Assembly (NCBI GenBank): GCA_020073565.1
Contig: JAIQEY010000014.1
Location: forward strand, 1-64,000
DNA length: 64,000 bases
Direction of reading: 5' to 3'
Source: Terriglobia bacterium
GTDB lineage: Bacteria > Acidobacteriota > Terriglobia > Terriglobales > Acidobacteriaceae
Position numbers and translations under genes: made by a program. The notes under the pieces are model-generated. The model worked only from the letters and a program-made list of their open reading frames with translations. It made no database searches and was not told the origin of the DNA. Below, one piece after another: positions 52,354-62,088 of the stretch (positions within the stretch are counted from its first letter, which is position 1; the number at the start of each line of letters is the position of its first letter).

Positions 52354-53760
52354 ATGCGCATTGCGGTGGTTGGTTCCGGATACGTGGGTCTGGTTACGGG
52401 CGCGTGTTTTGCCGATCTGGGGCACGACGTTGTCCTGGTGGATAACGACGAACAGAAGTTGACCGCGCTGAGTAACGGCGAGGTACCGATTCATGAGCGG
52501 TTCCTGCCGGAACTGCTGGCGCGGCATCGGGGACAGCGCATCACATTTTCGGGCGACTTACAGGCCGCGACGCGGGAGAGCGAGGCCGTATTTATCGCCG
52601 TCGGGACTCCACCGACGGAAACGGGCGATGCCGACCTGTCGTATGTGGAGTCGGTGGCGCGGGAAATTTCGGGGGCGGTCGACGGCTACAAAGTGGTGGT
52701 GGAGAAGAGCACAGTTCCGGTGTACACGAGCCAGTGGATTCGCACCATCATTCTGAGAAACGGCGCCAATCCAGCGGCCTTCGATGTGGCGTCGAATCCC
52801 GAGTTTCTGCGCGAAGGGACGGCGGTCACGGATTTTCTGTATCCCGACCGCATCGTGGTAGGAGCTGAAACCGAGCGGTGCGCGGAGGTTCTGCGGGCGA
52901 TTTATGAGCCGCTGACCAGCGGAGCCTACTACAGGCAATTGGATGCGATTCCCCGTCCTGACCGGGCAACGCTACCGCCGCGTCTGATCATCACGAGCAC
53001 CCAGAGCGCGGAACTGATCAAGCATGCCTCGAATGCATTCCTCGCCATGAAGATTTCGTTCATCAATGCGGTAGCTTCGATCTGCGAATCGGTGGGCGCA
53101 AATGTCGGACAGGTGTGCGAGGGGATTGGAACGGATTCGCGCATTGGGCCACGCTTTCTGAACCCGGGAATCGGGTATGGGGGCTCGTGCTTCCCCAAGG
53201 ACCTGATGGCGTTTCGGGCGGTCGCCAAGGAAAACGGCTATGACTTCCGGCTGCTTGACGAAGTGATTCGAATCAATGAGGAGCAGCGACACCGTTTTCT
53301 GCGTAAGGTACGCGCAGTGCTCTGGACTTTGCGGGGGAAGCGGCTAGGGGTGCTGGGACTGGCGTTTAAAGGGGGCACCGACGATATTCGCGAGTCTCCG
53401 GCGTTGCTGCTGGTGCAGGAACTGTTGCGCGAGCACTGTCAGGTATGTGCGTACGACCCGGCCGCGATGGAGCGTGCCAAAGAGGTACTGAAAGCAAACG
53501 TCGAGTTTGCCAAAGACCCCTATCAGGTTGCGAAAGATGCGGACGCGTTGTTGATCCTGACGGAATGGGAGGAGTTTGCCTGCCTGGACCTGGACCGGCT
53601 GCGTGGGTTGCTGAGATATCCAATTGTTCTGGATGGGCGGAACCTGTACGACCCGGCGATCATGGTCGAACACGGATTCAGTTATTACAGTGTGGGCCGT
53701 CCGGCGGCAGTAATGGAGGACACGGCCGAGGTCCAGCCCAGGAAAAGGGAGCGCGCCTGA
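52354..53760 (+). CDS. ugd: UDP-glucose 6-dehydrogenase
   Basis: 468 residues; ATG 52354 with AAGGAG upstream. NAD-binding [20 protein letters not shown], the GTPP motif (VGTPPTE), and the catalytic cysteine in [11 protein letters not shown]. The enzyme oxidises UDP-glucose to UDP-glucuronate in two steps. The next gene, four bases downstream, is a UDP-glucuronate decarboxylase, so this operon makes UDP-xylose for surface polysaccharide. Confidence 0.95.
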   Translation: MRIAVVGSGYVGLVTGACFADLGHDVVLVDNDEQKLTALSNGEVPIHERFLPELLARHRGQRITFSGDLQAATRESEAVFIAVGTPPTETGDADLSYVESVAREISGAVDGYKVVVEKSTVPVYTSQWIRTIILRNGANPAAFDVASNPEFLREGTAVTDFLYPDRIVVGAETERCAEVLRAIYEPLTSGAYYRQLDAIPRPDRATLPPRLIITSTQSAELIKHASNAFLAMKISFINAVASICESVGANVGQVCEGIGTDSRIGPRFLNPGIGYGGSCFPKDLMAFRAVAKENGYDFRLLDEVIRINEEQRHRFLRKVRAVLWTLRGKRLGVLGLAFKGGTDDIRESPALLLVQELLREHCQVCAYDPAAMERAKEVLKANVEFAKDPYQVAKDADALLILTEWEEFACLDLDRLRGLLRYPIVLDGRNLYDPAIMVEHGFSYYSVGRPAAVMEDTAEVQPRKRERA

Positions 53761-53764
53761 ATTC

Positions 53765-54724
53765 ATGCCAAGTCGACGTGCACTGGTGACCGGCGGGGCG
53801 GGCTTTCTCGGATCGCATCTGTGCGACGCCCTGCTGGGAGAAGGTTACGCGGTTGTGGCCTTCGATAACCTGCTCACCGGGCGACTGGCTAACATCGCGC
53901 ATCTGCGGAGCGATGCGCGCTTCGAGTTCGTGCAACAGGACGTCTGCGATCCGATGGAGTGTGGCGCGGTGGACTACGTGTTTCATTTCGCCAGCCCCGC
54001 CAGTCCGGTGGACTATGCCGCGCACGGAATTGAAACGCTGCGGGTTGGGTCGTATGGGACGTTTGAATCGCTCGAAGTGGCGCGGCGATGCGGTGCGAAG
54101 TTCATGATGGCGTCGACCTCGGAGTGCTATGGCGACCCGCTCGTGCATCCGCAAACCGAATCGTATTGGGGGCACGTGAACCCGATCGGGCCACGGTCGG
54201 TGTATGACGAAGCGAAGCGTTTCTCCGAAGCGGTCACGATGGCGTACCACCGCTATTACAAGGTCGACACGAGGATTCTGCGCATTTTCAACACCTACGG
54301 TCCCCGCATGCAGATCAACGACGGGCGGGTGATTCCGAATTTCATGTGGCAGGCGCTTCGGGGAGAAAGCCTCACGGTGTATGGCGATGGCAGCCAGACG
54401 CGCAGCTTCTGCTATGTGAGCGACGAAATTGATGGCATCCTGCGGCTGGCGCGGTCGTCGGAACATGAGCCGGTAAATATCGGGAACCCGACGGAATTTA
54501 CGGTTCTGGAGTGCGCGCGCAAAGTGATTGCGGCGACCGGCAGCACGAGCACGATTCAGTTCCAGCGCCTGCCCCAGGATGATCCCCGGCAGCGGCGACC
54601 GGACATCGCGAAGGCCAAGAGGTTGCTGGGGTGGGAGCCCAAGGTGGATCTGGAGAGCGGTCTCAAAATGTCGCTCGATTATTTTCGTGAGGCGGTGGCC
54701 GGCGAACGCGCACCGTCAGCGTAA
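53765..54724 (+). CDS. UDP-glucuronate decarboxylase (UDP-xylose synthase)
   Basis: 319 residues. Extended short-chain dehydrogenase: [12 protein letters not shown] at the N-terminus, STSECYGDP, the catalytic Y-x3-K in [12 protein letters not shown], and [10 protein letters not shown]. The match to UXS-type decarboxylases (SSxFxY replaced by DPxVHPQxE) is close. NAD-dependent decarboxylation of UDP-glucuronate to UDP-xylose is the expected reaction; it is coupled by position to ugd. Confidence 0.9.
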   Translation: MPSRRALVTGGAGFLGSHLCDALLGEGYAVVAFDNLLTGRLANIAHLRSDARFEFVQQDVCDPMECGAVDYVFHFASPASPVDYAAHGIETLRVGSYGTFESLEVARRCGAKFMMASTSECYGDPLVHPQTESYWGHVNPIGPRSVYDEAKRFSEAVTMAYHRYYKVDTRILRIFNTYGPRMQINDGRVIPNFMWQALRGESLTVYGDGSQTRSFCYVSDEIDGILRLARSSEHEPVNIGNPTEFTVLECARKVIAATGSTSTIQFQRLPQDDPRQRRPDIAKAKRLLGWEPKVDLESGLKMSLDYFREAVAGERAPSA

Positions 54725-54758
54725 CGTCGGACCTCAACTCCCAAGCGATCGAAGCGGA

Positions 54759-55865
54759 TTAGTGCGAAATTTCGTCGAGCGACGGGCCCGCCGAAAGCAC
54801 CGCCAGCAATCGCAGGATTTCCTCGCGCTCGACGGAATCACGAAACACAAAACGCACACCCATGCCGAAGCCCGGATGCGTGGCCAGCACCTGACCGCGA
54901 ATCTTCAATTTCATGTCGGCAGTGCGGACAAGAATCTCGACTCCGGACTGGCCGCTGAGCGGCGAGGGCATCTCCACGTAACAGCCCCCTTCGCTGATGT
55001 CGGAAAGGGTGCAGCGATTGGGCACGGTCGTACCGAGGCGATAGACTTCCGCTCCGATCTTGCAGGTGAGGCGGCGCTCACCTCGTCGATTTCCGCTATT
55101 AGTGGCAAGAACAGGGGCGGTCTTCGGTTTGGCTGTGCCGTCCAAGGCAGGTGCGGAGACGGGTGGGCGAGGCGGCTGGCCTGGAGTCCTGTTCGAGCCG
55201 TTCTTCTGGAGCCACGCCTGCATCAGACGGCGGGAAGCCTGCGGCACGTCGAGAAAGCGGATTCCGGTGCGGCCGGTGGAGTCCTGCCAAGCGACCTCTC
55301 CCGACAAGCGCACCGACTGGTGTTGGCCCGGAAGAGAGAACTCGAAGTAGACCTTGCAAGCGGGAGGAAGGCGATCGGCGGTCGTCAGCAGAGTGCCGCC
55401 CTCGCTGAGATCGTTTAAGGTGGCGTTGAGTTCGCCGGCGCCGGGATAAGCCACACTAGCGGGCGACTTGAGGGGAGTGCGTGGCGCACGGCGGCGTTCG
55501 TGGCGCATCAGGCCACGAGCGGCGCGCAAACTGACGCGGGTACGTTCGGCCGAGAGCGGCCGATAGAGCACAAAATTCGCGCCCATCCCAAATACCGGAC
55601 GGGCATTAAACTCACCATCCACGATGGCGATCAGCATGGTGTCGCGATTCTTGCTGGACTGCCGCCAGCGGGAGAGAAATTCCTGCGAGCTCGGATCGGA
55701 GCGATAGTCCAGGATGATGGCTTCAAACCGCTGCTGGTCGAGTTGCTGCAGGGCGCGAGAATGGGACGGGACGTGGTCCGCCACCATTCCGATCTCGGGC
55801 AGAATCAGGTTCAGCAGGTTTGCTGAGTCTTGATCCGGACACACCAGGAGGACACGCAGATCCAT
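54759..55865 (-). CDS. Receiver-like domain with two PilZ domains
   Basis: 368 residues. The N-terminal receiver-like fold (about 3-115; LRVLLVCPDQDSANLL, LDYRSDPSS) keeps only part of the phosphorylation set. Two PilZ domains follow: the first (about 125-215) with RRRAPRTPL and DLSEGG, the second (about 265-350) with RRGERRLTCK and DISEGGC. Both have the R-x3-R and D-x-S-x2-G motifs for c-di-GMP. A c-di-GMP effector, perhaps governing the nearby polysaccharide or pilus functions, is inferred. Confidence 0.8.
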   Translation of the reverse strand: MDLRVLLVCPDQDSANLLNLILPEIGMVADHVPSHSRALQQLDQQRFEAIILDYRSDPSSQEFLSRWRQSSKNRDTMLIAIVDGEFNARPVFGMGANFVLYRPLSAERTRVSLRAARGLMRHERRRAPRTPLKSPASVAYPGAGELNATLNDLSEGGTLLTTADRLPPACKVYFEFSLPGQHQSVRLSGEVAWQDSTGRTGIRFLDVPQASRRLMQAWLQKNGSNRTPGQPPRPPVSAPALDGTAKPKTAPVLATNSGNRRGERRLTCKIGAEVYRLGTTVPNRCTLSDISEGGCYVEMPSPLSGQSGVEILVRTADMKLKIRGQVLATHPGFGMGVRFVFRDSVEREEILRLLAVLSAGPSLDEISH

Positions 55866-56019
55866 GATGACAGCATCCTAGGGGAGAGCGGTACCCGCGA
55901 CAAGTTACCTTTGGGACGGAAAACTTTGGTCATCTGGAGTTTCCTTACTAGCAGGTCTAAGCTGAAATGGCGTTGCGATCTCGGACCAAGGGAACGCAGC
56001 TTCTAGACAATCAGGACGA

Positions 56020-56451
56020 ATGAGCATGGCGACGAAAACCGGAACCTGGCTGATTGGAATCGGCGTTTGCTTCGCCTTCCTTGGATTCTGTGCGTTCCCG
56101 GCAGCGTTTGGGCCGAACCCGGACAAGACCCTGCTCAGCGGAGGTCTGACGGTTTTGTCGACCGGCATGACGCTGGTGGCAGGAGGCTTGTACATCAAGG
56201 CGCGAACTCTTCGAGGAGCAGCTGTCAGCGGCTCTGCTTCCCAAACAAACCGGGGCCGGAAGGCGAGCTGTGAGAAGTGCGGAAAGAATGAGCCGGTGAT
56301 CCAATGCCGAGTGCACCAAGTGCACCTGTGCGGCGGCTGCCTGGGTGACCACTATGACTTTCGCACATGCGCATATGTTCCGAGCACACGCCGAAGCACA
56401 GCGAAGGGCGCGGCTTACACGCATGCAGGGCGGAGCCTAACTCTTTCGTAA
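56020..56451 (+). CDS. Small membrane protein with Cys/His zinc site
   Basis: 143 residues. Two hydrophobic helices (about 8-27 and 39-63) precede a soluble C-terminal domain with CEKCGKNEPVIQC..H..H.CGGC..H, a pattern close to B-box or RING-like zinc fingers. The basic tail is short. No function can be assigned; it precedes the minor-pilin operon but is separated by 150 bases. Confidence 0.6.
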   Translation: MSMATKTGTWLIGIGVCFAFLGFCAFPAAFGPNPDKTLLSGGLTVLSTGMTLVAGGLYIKARTLRGAAVSGSASQTNRGRKASCEKCGKNEPVIQCRVHQVHLCGGCLGDHYDFRTCAYVPSTRRSTAKGAAYTHAGRSLTLS

Positions 56452-56604
56452 CTCCCTACGATTACCTTACTAACGGCATTGCGCAAAAGTGCCATTGGCT
56501 CGGTACCCCGGTACTTTGACGTAGCTCGTGCCTTTTCCTACCATCGCGTTGAGACCCAGTGTATTTCAATTTCGTTTCTGCCTCCTTCTGATTGACGAGA
56601 AGTT

Positions 56605-57348
56605 ATGAAGCGAGGTGTACGACGTGGATTTTGGTTGAGAATTTTGTACCAAATCGCCAGGGGCAGGCGCGGGTGGATGATTATGAAGAACCTGAGAATC
56701 AATGAGCAACCTGGCACGCAGCGAGCCCACGGGTTCAGCCTGCTGGAAATGACGATGGTGCTGGCGCTGGTGATCGTGGTGGCGTCGATAGGGTTCATGA
56801 GCCTGCAACCGTCGTTGAGAGCGCAACGCGTCACGAATGGGTACAACACCACGCTTTCAGCGTTGCGGATGGCGCGCGACAACGCGGTGTCCCAGCGCAC
56901 GTCCTACCATTTGCAGTTCATCAAGACCACGACGTCGAGCACAATCACCGTGTCTCCGACTCTCTCCACATTTCAAGGCGCGCAGAGAACGGTGACGTAT
57001 GCGCTGCCGTTCGAAATTGCATTCTCGGCCGAGGCCGGGATTCCAACGAGCAACCCTCCCGATGGGTTCGGGTCGGGATTGACGGCCATTGACTTTGGGT
57101 ACACGCCACAAGGAACCGGCAGCGGGGGCGCGGCGGATCTGTATTTCTGTCCGGATGGTTCGGTGCAGGACGCAACCAATGGAGCGGGAAACTGCGCCGG
57201 GAACTGGAATAGCGGCGTGGTCTACATCGCGCGACCGGGCGAGTTGTTGAGTTCGCGGGCCATCACCGTCTGGGGCGGAACCGGCCGCATTCGGGGATGG
57301 CGGCTGTACAACACGGGGTCAGGAGGTGCGGCTTGGAAGCGACAATAG
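56605..57348 (+). CDS. Type IV minor pilin, GspH/FimT family
   Basis: 247 residues from ATG 56605, or about 221 from ATG 56683 (MKNLRI), which would give a more normal leader. The prepilin-peptidase site is HGFSLLEMTMVLAL (G/F cleavage, Glu5 present), followed by the hydrophobic helix. The GspH-type beta domain has a disulfide-capable pair of Cys near the C-terminus. It is the first of four minor-pilin genes; the end overlaps the next gene's start. Confidence 0.85.
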   Translation: MKRGVRRGFWLRILYQIARGRRGWMIMKNLRINEQPGTQRAHGFSLLEMTMVLALVIVVASIGFMSLQPSLRAQRVTNGYNTTLSALRMARDNAVSQRTSYHLQFIKTTTSSTITVSPTLSTFQGAQRTVTYALPFEIAFSAEAGIPTSNPPDGFGSGLTAIDFGYTPQGTGSGGAADLYFCPDGSVQDATNGAGNCAGNWNSGVVYIARPGELLSSRAITVWGGTGRIRGWRLYNTGSGGAAWKRQ

Positions 57349-57926
57349 AGATCGGTGGAGCGAGGGCGCGAGGAATCAAGGGGCGGCAACGCGGCTTCAC
57401 GATGATCGAGGTCGTGATCTCGATGGCTGTGTTGACGATCGGGCTCGTCAGTCTGCTCGGCGTGTTTGGAATCGCGATGGCAGCGACCCAAACCTCGCAG
57501 CTGGACATGACTGCGAAACAGTTGGCCAACGAAGCCCTGGAAAGTATTGTCACGGCACGCAACACTTCGCAGTTGCAGTGGGACCAAGTACAGAACATAG
57601 GCAGTGGCACGGGTATTTTCCTCACCGGGCTTCAGCCCATTAACCTGCCCGGCGTCGATGGGATCGTCGGTACCACGGATGATGCAACGGCGGCCGCGCA
57701 GACCCTGACCGAACCGGGGCCGGACGGAATCTATGGAACGTCGGACGACATCAGACTTCCATTGAGCAACTTTCAGCGCCAGGTCACGATCTCAGCCGTG
57801 TTGGACGTAAACGGGAATACGGTGAGCACCCTGCGCGCCATCAATGTCACGATCCAGTACACGACCCCCCGGCTCGGCACGTCCAAGACGTACGTTCTGA
57901 GTTCCTTCATTTCGCAGTTCCGGTAA
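57333..57926 (+). CDS. pilV: Type IV minor pilin, PilV-like
   Basis: 197 residues from TTG 57333, which has a strong AGGAGG (57321-57326) six bases upstream; the earlier ATG 57297 lies deep inside the preceding gene. Prepilin site RGFTMIEVVISMAVLTIG with Glu5. The C-terminal half is beta-rich with Asp-rich 'DGIYGTSDDIRL', perhaps a calcium loop. It overlaps the FimT-like gene by 16 bases, indicating translational coupling. Confidence 0.82.
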   Translation: MEATIEIGGARARGIKGRQRGFTMIEVVISMAVLTIGLVSLLGVFGIAMAATQTSQLDMTAKQLANEALESIVTARNTSQLQWDQVQNIGSGTGIFLTGLQPINLPGVDGIVGTTDDATAAAQTLTEPGPDGIYGTSDDIRLPLSNFQRQVTISAVLDVNGNTVSTLRAINVTIQYTTPRLGTSKTYVLSSFISQFR

Positions 57927-57941
57927 CGACGAAGGGAAGAT

Positions 57942-59090
57942 ATGCGCTCTCGTTCAAAAACACGCGAACGTGGATTCACCTTGATAGAGATGCTTGTGGC
58001 GATGGCTCTGGGCCTGGTCGTGCTGAGCGCAGCTGTGCAACTTTACAGTCAGGGCGTGAGCGCGACATGGTCGGTTTCGCAGCGCGCCGAGATGCAGCAG
58101 GATTTTCGCGCGGCCGCGGACATGCTGACGCGAGACCTCAGTCTGGCGGGTTCGGGATTGGGGGACAACGTACAGATCGCATTGCCCGCCGGCACCGGGA
58201 CGCTGCCGGTGTATGGTTGCGGTCAGACGAGTTGTTATCTCAACGGGACGGGAGCCGCGTATCCGACGCAGAGTTCGAAACCGTACCTTTACGGGCTGAT
58301 GCCTGGATGGAAGTTTGGCCCGACCTTGAACGGCGCGCAAGGACCCACCGATACGGTCACCGTGGTCTACACGGATACCAGTTTTCTTTTGAACTGCTAC
58401 TCCGCAAAGGTGACGGCGGCGACGACCGTACGCTTCACGGTACCCACGACGCTGCCAGCGACCTGCGTGCTGCCGCCCACTCTGACGGCACCGCAGGCGG
58501 TGAATGACTCGGTGGCGGGACTCACGCCGGGCGACCTGGTGTTGTTCAGTGTCACGAACGGGGTGGGCGCCGGTGCTACCTACTCGCCGGTGATTGCAGA
58601 GGTCACTGGGGTTGGAGCGCTGTCCGGGACATCGCCGAACCAGTACTACGACGTCACGTTCGCCGCCGGGGACGCACTGCAGATGAATCAGACCGCGGCC
58701 GCCAGCGGCGCGCTGGTCAACGTTCCAAACTGGACGGGGTCGGCCACCAGAATTCTGGTGATCACCTACTACCTCGATAACACCATCAATCCGCCACGAT
58801 TGATGCGGCAGGTGAGCGGTCATAACCCCATGCCGGTGGCGGAAAACGTGGTGTTTCTGCAGTTCAGTTATGACTTGTACAACGCGGCGAGCGGGACCAT
58901 CGTCACCAACCAGGCGGACGGAGGCGCATCGCAGAGTCTGACACCCAACCAGATCACCAAAATCAACATCCTGCACATGGCCATGGCCAGCACTATGAAG
59001 GGAGCCAAGGGCGGCTATCAGAGTATTGACTTGCAGACTTCGGTGAGTGCACGGGACCTAACTTTCAGGAATGACTACCCGCAGCAGTGA
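57942..59090 (+). CDS. pilW: Type IV minor pilin, PilW-like
   Basis: 382 residues. Prepilin site RGFTLIEMLVAMALGLVVLSA with Glu5 and a long helix. It continues with an 'SQRAEMQQDFRAAADMLTRDLSLAG' stretch (about 47-71), a PilW/PilJ hallmark. Two cysteines near 88-94 may form a disulfide. Typical of PilW proteins, which prime the pilus tip. Third gene of the operon, 15 bases downstream of pilV. Confidence 0.85.
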   Translation: MRSRSKTRERGFTLIEMLVAMALGLVVLSAAVQLYSQGVSATWSVSQRAEMQQDFRAAADMLTRDLSLAGSGLGDNVQIALPAGTGTLPVYGCGQTSCYLNGTGAAYPTQSSKPYLYGLMPGWKFGPTLNGAQGPTDTVTVVYTDTSFLLNCYSAKVTAATTVRFTVPTTLPATCVLPPTLTAPQAVNDSVAGLTPGDLVLFSVTNGVGAGATYSPVIAEVTGVGALSGTSPNQYYDVTFAAGDALQMNQTAAASGALVNVPNWTGSATRILVITYYLDNTINPPRLMRQVSGHNPMPVAENVVFLQFSYDLYNAASGTIVTNQADGGASQSLTPNQITKINILHMAMASTMKGAKGGYQSIDLQTSVSARDLTFRNDYPQQ

Positions 59091-59138
59091 GGATGGCTTG
59101 AAGACGATCCGACGGGGATATTACGGGGGACATCAGTT

Positions 59139-62033
59139 ATGAGAAGTTCGCAACCTCAATCATCCGGGTTTACGCTGATTGCATCATTGCTGCTGCTGCT
59201 GCTTTTGTCGGGCATCGCGATCGGCTTGATGATGATGGTGGGAGCCGAAGCGACCGTGGGTGGATCCGACCTGCAGAACAACGCTGCCTATCACAGCGCC
59301 GAGGGCGGCATCGAGAAGATGACCGCGGACCTGGCGGGGACTTTCCAGAACGCGCAGTCGCCCACCGCCGCCCAGATCTGCAACCTGAGCAATCTGCAAC
59401 CGAGCATGCCGGGCGTGACCTGGAGGGACTACTCGGTGACGCCGGCTTCGGGGTGTTCCGGTCTGCTGGCCGCGAGGCCCGGGCAGATCCTTTCGGGGCC
59501 GAACCAGGGATTGTGGGCGCAGATCATCCCCGTCACGATGCTGGCCACCGCATCCGAGCCCGGCGGACAAGAAGTCAGTATGACCCGCACGGCGCAGGTC
59601 GCACTGATTCCGGTGTTTCAGTTCGGTGTGTTTTCCGAAGGCGACCTCGGCTTCTTCAGCGGTCCCAATTTTGATTTTGCGGGACGTGTCCATACCAACG
59701 GAGACTTATACCCTGAAGTAGGTCCCGGCAGTACCTTGACGTTTCACGACAAGGTGTCAGTGTATGGCAATGTGATTCGGGCAGTGCTGGCGAATGGCTA
59801 TTCGACAGCCAGTCAGTACAACGGTACGGTGGATCTTCCGGCCGCGAGCGGGGGCTGTGACGGTTCCAAGCCAAATTGCAAGCAACTCGGACTCACGGAT
59901 GGCAGCGTGACCGGGGCGGGCGGTAATCCACCGCAATCGGGCCCTAACAACAACTGGCCTAACGTCTCGCTGACGACATTCAACGGCGAGATCATCAACG
60001 GCGGTTACGACCTTAATATCTGCGGCGCCAGTGGCACCGCCAAGTGCGGAACCGGCGCCAAGAGACTATCGATGCCGTTTGTGAATGGAACCAACTTCCC
60101 TTATCAAATTATTCGGCGGCCACCGCCGCTGGAATCGACGACCTCGGGGCTGGCGCAATCGCGCGAGTACAACATGGCGCAAATCCGTGTGTTGCTCAGC
60201 GACGATCCGGCAGAATTGCCGGGCGGGGCGAACGATACTGGGAATGTTCGCCTCTCGAATGGCCCAAACCCGGGGCCCGATTACACGAAGGGGGTTCCAG
60301 TACCGATCGCGGGACACCCGACCTGGACGACGTACTTCGCGGAAGGCACCACCTCAGCTGCGCTGAATAACTCGACCGGATACAACCAATGTCTGACAGC
60401 CGTCCAGCTTGCGGCTCTTCAGGCAACACCGGACTGGCCGATTGCACCAGCGGACGCCGGAGCCAACCAGACTCTGACGCCGGTCGCACCGAAGGCCCCG
60501 CTGCTCGCGACGGCAGGTACCTGGAATCTGCTCGATGGCTACTTGCGCGTGGAATACAAAGACGCTGCTGGGACCTGGAACGCGGTAACCAGGGAGTGGC
60601 TGGAATTGGGATTTGCGCGTGGCCTCACTCCGCCCACGGCTGCTCAACCCAATCCCGTGCACCCCAATGCTATCCTTCTCCTCCAGCAACCCGCGGACCG
60701 CAATGGCAATGGCGCTATTGACCCTGCGGGCAGCGGCTGCTCGAACCCTACCCCCAGACCCCGGCCCGCGGAACTGCTGACCGATGGGACCACCGCCAGC
60801 GTCTACTACGGAGACAATTCGCAGGCGACTTCGGTAAGCCGGGACAACTGGTATCCCATTAACTTCTATGATGTTCGCGAAGGCGAGGCTCGTGACAACG
60901 CAACCGCCAATGCCTCTTGCACGGCGAACGGGGTCATGAATGCTGTCGAAATCGATGTGGGCAATCTGAAGAAATGGCTGGCGGGTCAGATTGGCGCCAA
61001 TGGCACGAACGTCGACTACCTGACCCAGAACGGTTATGTGCTGTATTTCTCCGATCGCCGGGGAATGCTGCCGAACCCAAATAGCGGGAACGCGAAAACT
61101 GGAGACGCAGGCCTGGAAGATGACATCAACGCATCGAGTGCGGCGGGGACGCCGGATGGCGTAAGGGAACCAATTCCATCGGGCAAGACGCTTTCTCCCG
61201 AGGACGTCAATCAGAACGGAATATTGGACAACTTTGGAGCGGCGAACCTCGGACTGGGTTTCTACGGCACTGGGGGTGTTGCAGTCCAGAACCTCAACGC
61301 CAGCATCGTGCTCGCAAACCCAGACAATCCCTATATCCGGATCGACTCGTGCAGCACGACGGGACGCAAGAACTGGGTGAGCGGTGCGCGCCATGCGCTC
61401 CGATTGGTGGATGGTTCGCTCGGCAAAGTACCGCTGAGGACGGACGCAGCAGCACCCAACACCGGTGGTTTCACGGTAGCCTCGGAAAACCCTGTATATA
61501 TTCTGGGTGACTACAACAGCAACTCGGCCGATACGACCTGGGGCGGTGGGGCGGACCAGGCAGGACACGCGGCGTCCGCCGTGATTGCCGATTCCGTCAC
61601 CCTTCTCTCCAACAGTTGGTTGGACTTGAACAGCATGACGGGTCAGCCGACCAGCTATGCCGGGCGGACAGCATCGAATACGTGGTATCGCGTGGCGATC
61701 GCGGGCGGGAAGAACATAAATTTCCCGCAGCCCACCTGGAACGGTGTCGGCCAGGATTTCGGCACCGATGGGGGCGTGCACAACTTCTTGCGCTATCTGG
61801 AAAACTGGAGCGGTAAGACGCTCCATTACAAAGGTTCGCTGGTCAGCCTGTATTACGCAAATTATGACACCGGCATTTACAAGTGCTGCACTATCGTGTA
61901 TTCCCCGCCGACCCGTGATTACATCTTTGACCAGGACTTCTCCACTCCTGCGGGCCTGCCACCAGGAACGCCGTTGTTCCGCGACGTTGACAGTCTGGGC
62001 TACCGGCAACTGTTCACCGCCCGCACCTACTAA
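59139..62033 (+). CDS. Oversized PilX-type pilin-like protein
   Basis: 964 residues. The N-terminus SSGFTLIASLLLLLLLSGIA resembles a prepilin, but position 5 is Ala rather than Glu, as in PilX proteins. The 'NNAAYHSAEGGIEKMTADL' segment (about 48-66) is the conserved PilX N-terminal region. The remaining 850 residues are beta-rich, with Asn-, Asp- and Gly-rich loops and several Cys pairs, and resemble large adhesin-like or DUF4900-type tails. It is last in the minor-pilin operon and followed by a strong terminator. It could act as a tip adhesin in place of PilY1. Confidence 0.72.
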   Translation: MRSSQPQSSGFTLIASLLLLLLLSGIAIGLMMMVGAEATVGGSDLQNNAAYHSAEGGIEKMTADLAGTFQNAQSPTAAQICNLSNLQPSMPGVTWRDYSVTPASGCSGLLAARPGQILSGPNQGLWAQIIPVTMLATASEPGGQEVSMTRTAQVALIPVFQFGVFSEGDLGFFSGPNFDFAGRVHTNGDLYPEVGPGSTLTFHDKVSVYGNVIRAVLANGYSTASQYNGTVDLPAASGGCDGSKPNCKQLGLTDGSVTGAGGNPPQSGPNNNWPNVSLTTFNGEIINGGYDLNICGASGTAKCGTGAKRLSMPFVNGTNFPYQIIRRPPPLESTTSGLAQSREYNMAQIRVLLSDDPAELPGGANDTGNVRLSNGPNPGPDYTKGVPVPIAGHPTWTTYFAEGTTSAALNNSTGYNQCLTAVQLAALQATPDWPIAPADAGANQTLTPVAPKAPLLATAGTWNLLDGYLRVEYKDAAGTWNAVTREWLELGFARGLTPPTAAQPNPVHPNAILLLQQPADRNGNGAIDPAGSGCSNPTPRPRPAELLTDGTTASVYYGDNSQATSVSRDNWYPINFYDVREGEARDNATANASCTANGVMNAVEIDVGNLKKWLAGQIGANGTNVDYLTQNGYVLYFSDRRGMLPNPNSGNAKTGDAGLEDDINASSAAGTPDGVREPIPSGKTLSPEDVNQNGILDNFGAANLGLGFYGTGGVAVQNLNASIVLANPDNPYIRIDSCSTTGRKNWVSGARHALRLVDGSLGKVPLRTDAAAPNTGGFTVASENPVYILGDYNSNSADTTWGGGADQAGHAASAVIADSVTLLSNSWLDLNSMTGQPTSYAGRTASNTWYRVAIAGGKNINFPQPTWNGVGQDFGTDGGVHNFLRYLENWSGKTLHYKGSLVSLYYANYDTGIYKCCTIVYSPPTRDYIFDQDFSTPAGLPPGTPLFRDVDSLGYRQLFTARTY

Positions 62034-62056
62034 ACGTCAACTCAACTAACCTGGCA

Positions 62057-62088
62057 GCCCCGATCCGCGAGGATCGGGGCTTTTGTTT
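62057..62088 (+). terminator. Rho-independent terminator of the minor-pilin operon
   Basis: GCCCCGATCC (62057-62066) pairs perfectly with GGATCGGGGC (62071-62080), and TTTTGTTT follows. The T-run touches the stop codon of the convergent gene at 62087. Confidence 0.9.

Noticed and set aside
60354..62009. 551-codon minus-strand frame opposite the PilX-type gene
   Set aside because: No recognisable domain, no start signal, and the plus-strand gene is part of a coherent pilin operon.
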